Below, piece after piece: positions 58,131-62,909 of a DNA stretch of 62,909 bases (the first letter of the stretch is position 1; each line of letters starts with the position of its first letter). A program made the position numbers and the translations under genes. This stretch comes from Phormidesmis priestleyi ULC007 (GTDB lineage Bacteria; Cyanobacteriota; Cyanobacteriia; Leptolyngbyales; Leptolyngbyaceae), in contig NZ_MPPI01000027.1 of the NCBI RefSeq assembly GCF_001895925.1, positions 1 to 62,909 of the forward strand. Direction: 5' to 3'. The notes beneath the pieces were generated by a model, which saw only the letters and a program-made list of their open reading frames with translations, was not told the origin of the DNA and made no database searches.

Positions 58131-59984
58131 ATGTCGATCGATTTCCGCAACACCAATACTGTCTGGGCTTCCGTCCTGGCAGAAACCCTTCAGCGTCTCG
58201 GCTTGACCACGGCTGTGATCTGCCCCGGTTCTCGATCGGCACCTTTGGCGATCGCGTTTGCTCAACATCCCAAAATTGAGGCAATTCCGGTTTTAGATGA
58301 GCGATCAGCGGCGTTTTTTGCCCTGGGTCTGGCGCGCCGCACTCACCAACCTGTGGCATTAATCTGCACGTCTGGCACGGCTGGCGCAAATTTCTATCCA
58401 GCGATTATCGAGGCGAGTGAAAGCTGCGTTCCTCTGTTAGTTCTGACAGCCGATCGTCCGCCAGAACTGCGGGACTGCAACGCCGGACAAACGATCGACC
58501 AGCACAAACTCTTTGGCTCCTATCCCAAAGCTTACGCAGAGTTGGCATTGCCCTCGATCGAGTTGCCCATGCTGGCATATTTACGCCAAACGTTGATCCA
58601 ATTGTGGCAGCGATCACTAGGCTCAAGTCCTGGAGTCGTCCACCTCAATCTTCCGTTCCGCGATCCGCTCGTCCCGCTTCCCCAGTCAGATGCTCAAGCA
58701 CTAGAAGCCACCTTTGAGGCTGAAACCTTTTTTGGTCACGTTCATCCGCTCGTTGCCGTCTCTCTGTCTGCTGCTGTCTGCCCATTTCCTCTAAATGCTC
58801 ACGGCATCATCATCGCTGGATGTGCCCAACCCGAATCACCAGAGCGTTATTGTCGGGCGATCGCCCATCTCTCAAAATCACTAGGAATGCCCGTCTTAGC
58901 TGAAGGATTGTCTCCCCTCCGCAACTATGCAAGTCTCAATCCTTATCTAATTTCAACTTATGATTTGATTTTGAGAAACCACAATTTAGCTCAAAAGCTG
59001 GCTCCCGATGTGGTAATTCGGGTGGGAGAGATGCCCACTAGTCGAGAATTACGGCAGTGGTTAGCAGAAACTCAGCCGAGGCAATGGGTGATCGATCCGA
59101 GCGATCGCAATCTTGATCCACTTCACGGCAGAACGACTCATCTCCAAACATCTGCCGAATCGTTTGCAGAAACGCTAGGCTTCCTGCACGAATCATCGGA
59201 AGCCCCCCTAGCCCCCCAAGCTTGGGAACCAGAATCAAAGTCCCCCAGAATTGGGGGATTTAGGGGGATTTCCCGGATTCATGCAAAAGGTCTACTGTCC
59301 GCCGAAACACATCCGTCTAGCCCTTATTTAGAACTTTGGCAGACCGCCGACTCAAAAATAAGACACGCGATCGACCAAACTATGACGATCGAAGAGACCT
59401 TATTTGAAGGCAAAACTGCCTGGTTGCTGTCTCAGTCTTTGCCTAATGGAACTCCTCTTTTTATCTCTAACAGTATGCCCGTGCGAGATGTCGAGTTTTT
59501 CTGGAAACCCGGAGATTCTGCCATCCAGCCCTTTTTTAATCGTGGTACAAACGGCATTGACGGCACACTTTCAACCGCCTTAGGAGTCGCTCACCACAAC
59601 CAAAGCAGCGTTTTATTGACTGGAGATCTCGCACTCCTGCACGACACCAACGGCTTCCTACTTCGTAATCATTTTGTTGGGCATCTGACGATCGTGCTGA
59701 TCAACAACAACGGCGGCGGAATTTTTGGAATGTTGCCGATCGCTCAATTCAATCCCCCGTTTGAAGAATTCTTTGCCACGCCACAAAACATTAATTTCGC
59801 CAACCTTTGCAAAACCTACGATTTAGAGTATGAGCAGATTCACACCTGGAGTCAGCTTGTCAAACGTCTAAATCCTCTCCCTGCTCAGGGCATCCGCGTA
59901 TTAGAATTGCAGACCGATCGCGCTGCCGATGCCCGATGGCGGCACCATCATTTAGGCATTTTTGCCCGATCGATTAATCCTTAA
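58131..59984 (+). CDS. menD: SEPHCHC synthase (MenD) carrying an in-frame repeat
   Basis: 617 residues, a thiamine-diphosphate enzyme. Motifs are VICPGSRSAPLAIAF, DERSAAFFALGLA (the catalytic Glu), LICTSGTAGANFYPAI, and in the ThDP-binding half GDLALLHDTNG and NNNGGGIFGMLPIAQF. It adds 2-oxoglutarate-derived succinyl to isochorismate. Residues about 358-380 (PLAPQAWEPESKSPRIGGFR and on) are coded by the repeat copy at 59202-59268 and lie in the loop between the central and C-terminal domains. It makes the protein longer than the usual 550-580. The active-site motifs are untouched. Twelve bases separate it from menB. Confidence 0.93.
   Translation: MSIDFRNTNTVWASVLAETLQRLGLTTAVICPGSRSAPLAIAFAQHPKIEAIPVLDERSAAFFALGLARRTHQPVALICTSGTAGANFYPAIIEASESCVPLLVLTADRPPELRDCNAGQTIDQHKLFGSYPKAYAELALPSIELPMLAYLRQTLIQLWQRSLGSSPGVVHLNLPFRDPLVPLPQSDAQALEATFEAETFFGHVHPLVAVSLSAAVCPFPLNAHGIIIAGCAQPESPERYCRAIAHLSKSLGMPVLAEGLSPLRNYASLNPYLISTYDLILRNHNLAQKLAPDVVIRVGEMPTSRELRQWLAETQPRQWVIDPSDRNLDPLHGRTTHLQTSAESFAETLGFLHESSEAPLAPQAWEPESKSPRIGGFRGISRIHAKGLLSAETHPSSPYLELWQTADSKIRHAIDQTMTIEETLFEGKTAWLLSQSLPNGTPLFISNSMPVRDVEFFWKPGDSAIQPFFNRGTNGIDGTLSTALGVAHHNQSSVLLTGDLALLHDTNGFLLRNHFVGHLTIVLINNNGGGIFGMLPIAQFNPPFEEFFATPQNINFANLCKTYDLEYEQIHTWSQLVKRLNPLPAQGIRVLELQTDRAADARWRHHHLGIFARSINP
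59202..59268. mobile_element. Nested-palindrome repeat, copy F, inside menD
   Basis: GCCCCCCTAGCCCCCCAAGC begins it and TCCCCCAGAATTGGGGGA with TTTAGGGGG ends it. The flanking CCCGGATT matches the right flank of copy B. It is read in frame as SSEAPLAPQAWEPESKSPRI, GGFRGIS. No outer end is clear. Confidence 0.85.
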
Positions 59985-59996
59985 CCCCCAGTTTTT

Positions 59997-60830
59997 ATGA
60001 CCGTCGAATGGCACCTCGTCAAACCCTACGAAGACATCCTCTATCACAAGACTGACGGTATCGCTAAAATCACCATCAACCGTCCCCATAAGCGCAACGC
60101 CTTCCGCCCTAAAACAGTCGTCGAACTCTATGATGCGTTCAGCAACGCTCGTGAAGATAGCCGGATTGGGGTCATTTTCTTGACTGGAGCGGGCCCTCAC
60201 ACCGATGGCAAATATGCATTTTGTGCAGGGGGCGATCAAAGCGTGCGGGGTCACGGTGGCTATATGGATGAAGAAGGTACGCCGCGATTAAACGTTTTAG
60301 ATTTACAGCGTCTGATCCGATCGCTGCCCAAAGTCGTGATCGCCTTAGTTGCCGGATATGCGATCGGTGGTGGGCACGTTCTGCACATGCTGTGTGATTT
60401 GACGATCGCCGCCGACAACGCCATTTTTGGGCAAACCGGGCCCAAAGTCGGCAGCTTTGACGGGGGATTTGGAGCGAGTTATATGGCGCGAATCGTTGGA
60501 CAGAAAAAAGCGCGAGAAATTTGGTATCTCTGCCGCCAATACACCGCAGAGCAAGCCTTAGAAATGGGTTTGGTCAATTGTGTAGTTGCGATCGAGCAAC
60601 TCGAAGCCGAGGGCATTCAGTGGGCAGGAGAAATTTTAGAGAAAAGCCCGATCGCGATTCGCTGCCTCAAGGCTGCCTTTAACGCCGACTGCGACGGTCA
60701 AGCAGGGCTGCAAGAACTTGCCGGAAACGCCACCCTTCTCTACTACATGACTGAAGAAGGGTCTGAAGGCAAACAGGCATTCCTAGAAAAACGCAGCCCT
60801 GATTTCCGTAAATATCCCTGGTTGCCTTAG
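59997..60830 (+). CDS. menB: 1,4-dihydroxy-2-naphthoyl-CoA synthase (MenB)
   Basis: 277 residues, crotonase fold. Blocks are [40 protein letters not shown] (oxyanion loop with the SVRG signature), [40 protein letters not shown] and [20 protein letters not shown]. It closes the second ring from o-succinylbenzoyl-CoA. Bicarbonate-dependent MenB forms keep a Gly where others have Asp. [13 protein letters not shown] here fits that type. It is the last gene of the plus-strand run, followed by the terminator at 60848. Confidence 0.96.
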   Translation: MTVEWHLVKPYEDILYHKTDGIAKITINRPHKRNAFRPKTVVELYDAFSNAREDSRIGVIFLTGAGPHTDGKYAFCAGGDQSVRGHGGYMDEEGTPRLNVLDLQRLIRSLPKVVIALVAGYAIGGGHVLHMLCDLTIAADNAIFGQTGPKVGSFDGGFGASYMARIVGQKKAREIWYLCRQYTAEQALEMGLVNCVVAIEQLEAEGIQWAGEILEKSPIAIRCLKAAFNADCDGQAGLQELAGNATLLYYMTEEGSEGKQAFLEKRSPDFRKYPWLP

Positions 60831-60847
60831 TGCGGAGCATTACAAAA

Positions 60848-60871
60848 ATCGCACCTGGCTAGAGGTGCGAT
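60848..60871. terminator. Shared hairpin between converging menB and Cys-rich protein genes
   Basis: ATCGCACCT and AGGTGCGAT form a nine-pair stem with a six-base loop. On the minus strand it is followed by TTTTG, so it looks best as the end of the minus-strand gene, with menB also ending just before it. Confidence 0.65.
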
Positions 60872-60913
60872 CGGGCTAGAAGCATTCAGAAACTGTAAGG
60901 TGCTTCAGAAAAT

Positions 60914-61222
60914 CTATGCCGTCTTTTCTATAGGAGCGGCATAGTCTTCTAAACTGCTCACCGCAAACTCTGTGCAAGGTTTGTGACACAAGTCACCGTG
61001 CTTAGAAATAGGGGTTGGAAGCTTTTCTACTGGCTCACTCTGCAAAGCCATCATTCGTTCAAATTGCCAGTTGGGTGCAAACGCAGGCAATGCTAAAGAG
61101 CAAGCTTTCCAACTCCCCTGAACGAGAACATTTAGCTGACCACAATTTCCCCCACGTCTTCCTTCATGCACATAATGTCTGCAATGCCGACAGGCTGAAG
61201 CTAAGGGATCGGAGCGTTTCAT
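60914..61222 (-). CDS. Cys-rich conserved cyanobacterial protein
   Basis: 102 residues. CRHCRHYVHEGRRGGNCGQL followed by VLVQGSWKACSLALPAFAP forms a cluster of Cys residues (CxxC, then single Cys at intervals), and a second pair appears in DLCHKPCTEF. This CRHC...GGNCGQL pattern recurs as a small cyanobacterial protein of unknown function. It may bind zinc or an iron-sulfur cluster. It is transcribed alone and ends at the hairpin near 60860. Confidence 0.75.
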   Translation of the reverse strand: MKRSDPLASACRHCRHYVHEGRRGGNCGQLNVLVQGSWKACSLALPAFAPNWQFERMMALQSEPVEKLPTPISKHGDLCHKPCTEFAVSSLEDYAAPIEKTA

Positions 61223-61882
61223 AATGATTAGGCTTTCAGAAAAAGTTTGTGTGGTTAAGGACTTCGCACGGATTTTTGAAAAAGAAACTTGTCACTGAAA
61301 TCTGAGATTTACTAAGACTGATTGCAAAATTTAATTGATTGCAATAACTCTCATGTTCAGAAGCTAGTTTTACAGCAACGTGATCTGCCGTATCTCTATT
61401 GTGGTCTAAATATTTTGGGGATCAGTAGCGTAAAAAAGTTGAATTCTTGATGCCGTCAAGGTTTTAAGACTTTTGTGGTGAAACTTGGGTTTAGATTTTC
61501 TTTAGATTTGACCTAAGAAATGAACAAAACTAATTGTCGAGTTTTGAATTTATAGAGAAAACCCCTCGGTATTCACTGAAACCTAGCGGGGATCAACTAA
61601 AAATCAAGAAATCAAGCAATACTAATTAACTCGAAAATCAGTTAGTAAATAGAGAATAAAGTCAATCTTAAGAAATAATCTTCTTTCTCAAGATGTAGTA
61701 ATAAGCATAAAGAATGTAAACGCAACCAAAAACTTGAAGACTATAAAAGACTTATGTCTCAAAGTAGAGCTGCATCTATTACTTAAGTAGATGACAAAAA
61801 AGCAGAAATAGTATAAGAGTTTCGGCAACCTTGAAGGTCAAGATTTTCTCTGTAGTTATTAAGGTTTGTAAAGCTTTCTAAG
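61223..61882. other. Long AT-rich intergenic stretch
   Basis: About 660 bases with no coding frame worth noting. A weak hairpin with GGTATT and ACC around 61562-61591, between CCCC and GGGG, is followed by T's on the minus strand and might end the dciA transcript. The stretch lacks HIP1 sites. Nothing else is recognised. Confidence 0.4.
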
Positions 61883-62431
61883 TTACCAGCGTTTTGTGAC
61901 ACACACAGCACACACAGACCATCGCTGAAGCTCTCCGATCGGAGTTGGGCACTCGCACTGAGGGCACAGAGGCAAATGCTGGCTGCGTGACTGCATCACC
62001 GTTGTCCAATAGTCAAACGCGGCTTTGGGGTCTGCCGGGTTCAGATTTGCTTTGGGGATTGGCACATCTTCAACTCGACTAGGATGCTCTAGCCACAGCC
62101 CCGATCGCTCTGCATCATCTAGCGCTTGGCGATTGTCTGGGCTGTGCCAGTGAGTGGTCGAAAACCGAATATCTAAGAGCGGCATGGTCAGCAGAGCATT
62201 AAGCTTCTCTAAAATGCGTCGTCGCTCAAAGACCAAGTTCTGTGCCCATCCTGCATTCGCCGTAGCCACCTTTAACACCCCGCGCTGAACTGTCACCGGG
62301 CGAGTTTGCGCTGCCACAGCTACCCCAACCACATCAGACCAATATCTTAAAACCTGCTGCAATTGCGTTTCTTCAGGCGGTCGATATTGGGGTAGAGAGC
62401 CTAAAACTCCTCGCAGGCGTTGAAAAGTCAT
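61883..62431 (-). CDS. DciA-like (DUF721) protein with a C-terminal zinc ribbon
   Basis: About 182 residues from the ATG at 62431 (a GTG at 62440 adds three). The DUF721/KH-like domain spans about 10-85: LQQVLRYWSDVVGVAVAAQT, RPVTVQRGVLKVATANAGWA, QNLVFERRRIL. The tail has two CxxC pairs (CPQC and CAVC) in CPQCECPTPIGELQRWSVCA, a zinc ribbon seen in cyanobacterial members. DciA loads the replicative helicase DnaB in bacteria that lack DnaC. It is a single gene. Confidence 0.82.
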   Translation of the reverse strand: MTFQRLRGVLGSLPQYRPPEETQLQQVLRYWSDVVGVAVAAQTRPVTVQRGVLKVATANAGWAQNLVFERRRILEKLNALLTMPLLDIRFSTTHWHSPDNRQALDDAERSGLWLEHPSRVEDVPIPKANLNPADPKAAFDYWTTVMQSRSQHLPLCPQCECPTPIGELQRWSVCAVCVTKRW

Positions 62432-62642
62432 AGGAGTCACTCACACTACATCTCTGGGAAGGAGCAAAAAAATGCCAAATTTCGATCGAGGTTTTTGATT
62501 CACTTTGAGCCGTGTGAATTACACTGAGAGCGCAGATTCTCAAAGTCGTCTCTATTTAGATTAACGCTTGTGGGAAACTCCAGGATTCTAGCAAGTTCGG
62601 CAAGCGATCTAATCGTCGGTTTCAAACGGTAGGAGTCAAAAA

Positions 62643-62909
62643 ATGCGTCACAGTCCGTCGGTTGAGTCTTCCACTCATGCTTCTCTTCCCTCGCTTCACC
62701 CAAAGCTACAACGTGCTCTAGGGTGCCTCGACACTCGGCTTGATGAAGAGTTGGCGCGATATCGACGGCAAAAGGCCGGGCGCTCTGTGCCCCCGATCGA
62801 TGGGCTGAGACGCAAGCAAGCCCCCAAAGTCGATTTAATGTCGTTTTCGGCTGCGGACGCTGCTAGTGCAAATCAGGTTTCTGGAGACGATCGTGCCCAC
62901 CCAGTCCCG
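62643..62909 (+). CDS. N-terminal part of an unidentified protein, cut by the window edge
   Basis: 89 codons are open to the right edge from the ATG at 62643, with AGGAG eight bases upstream. The protein begins with a Ser-rich stretch, then PKLQRALGCLDTRLDEELAR and YRRQKAGR, a helical pattern common at the start of cyanobacterial proteins with long low-complexity regions. It lies divergent from the dciA-like gene. The family cannot be named from this part. Confidence 0.65.
   Translation, partial: MRHSPSVESSTHASLPSLHPKLQRALGCLDTRLDEELARYRRQKAGRSVPPIDGLRRKQAPKVDLMSFSAADAASANQVSGDDRAHPVP

Overview
The window is chromosomal DNA of a cyanobacterium. It carries photosystem I subunit PsaD, the PSI assembly factor Ycf4, a nearly complete phylloquinone (men) gene set, the bicarbonate transporter pair SbtA/SbtB, a biliverdin reductase of the cyanobacterial type, a likely glucolipid synthase (MgdA-like), and very many copies of the HIP1 octamer GCGATCGC. 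The many dispersed palindromes and the set of accessory genes fit a larger-genome cyanobacterium (Leptolyngbya-like or similar). The genus is an inference.

Layout. 1-2.0 kb: a minus-strand, HIP1-free accessory island that looks like an ABC-three-component (ABC-3C) conflict system with a truncated DUF2326 ATPase and two proteins sharing the same N-terminal helical module. 2.4-10.9 kb: DUF697 GTPase, RNA-binding protein, bvdR, a pentapeptide-repeat membrane protein, a CapA-like protein and an aldose epimerase. 11.2-14.8 kb: an arsenic locus in decay. arsR, the GAPDH gene and arsJ are intact, while a PstS-like gene, acr3 and a phosphatase gene survive only as remnants. 14.9-23.2 kb: an orphan Nif11 peptide, a small exported protein, a hydrolase, a PAS-GGDEF-EAL protein, ycf4, a lipoprotein cyclophilin, a ketoacyl synthase and a mutarotase-like protein. 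23.3-29.7 kb: nirD and nirB (NAD(P)H-type nitrite reductase, unusual in cyanobacteria) and a 1051-residue repeat protein. 30-37 kb: radical SAM protein overlapping mgdA, dnaX, two hypothetical genes and rnhA. 37.3-41.4 kb: sbtB/sbtA, a tRNA-Arg(CCU) gene split by a group I intron, an SPFH protein, and a repeat-rich patch with a 47-residue RHH-like gene and an IS630 transposase remnant. 41.8-49.9 kb: a proline-rich membrane protein, psaD-trpE, rhomboid protease, htpX, a GT11 glycosyltransferase, a dead Trypco1-like gene, tRNA-Leu(UAG) and an RHH protein. 50.6-60.8 kb: the phylloquinone cluster, menA-menC-menE on the minus strand and, divergently, a cytochrome P450, menF, a Uma2 nuclease, menD and menB on the plus strand. 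60.9-62.9 kb: a Cys-rich protein, a dciA-like gene and the 5' end of another gene.

How the genes fit together. MenF, MenD, MenC, MenE, MenB and MenA account for the steps from chorismate to demethylphylloquinone except the SHCHC synthase, thioesterase, dehydrogenase and methylation steps. The product serves photosystem I, whose PsaD and Ycf4 genes are also here. The GAPDH/ArsJ pair makes and exports 1-arseno-3-phosphoglycerate. NirBD reduces nitrite to ammonium. SbtA/SbtB take up bicarbonate.

The most striking structural signal is a nested-palindrome mobile repeat, six copies here. Three intergenic copies have clear outer inverted ends (about 175-195 bp). Two copies sit in frame inside menE and menD and add a similar peptide (SPKLGGFRG or SPRIGGFRG) to each enzyme.
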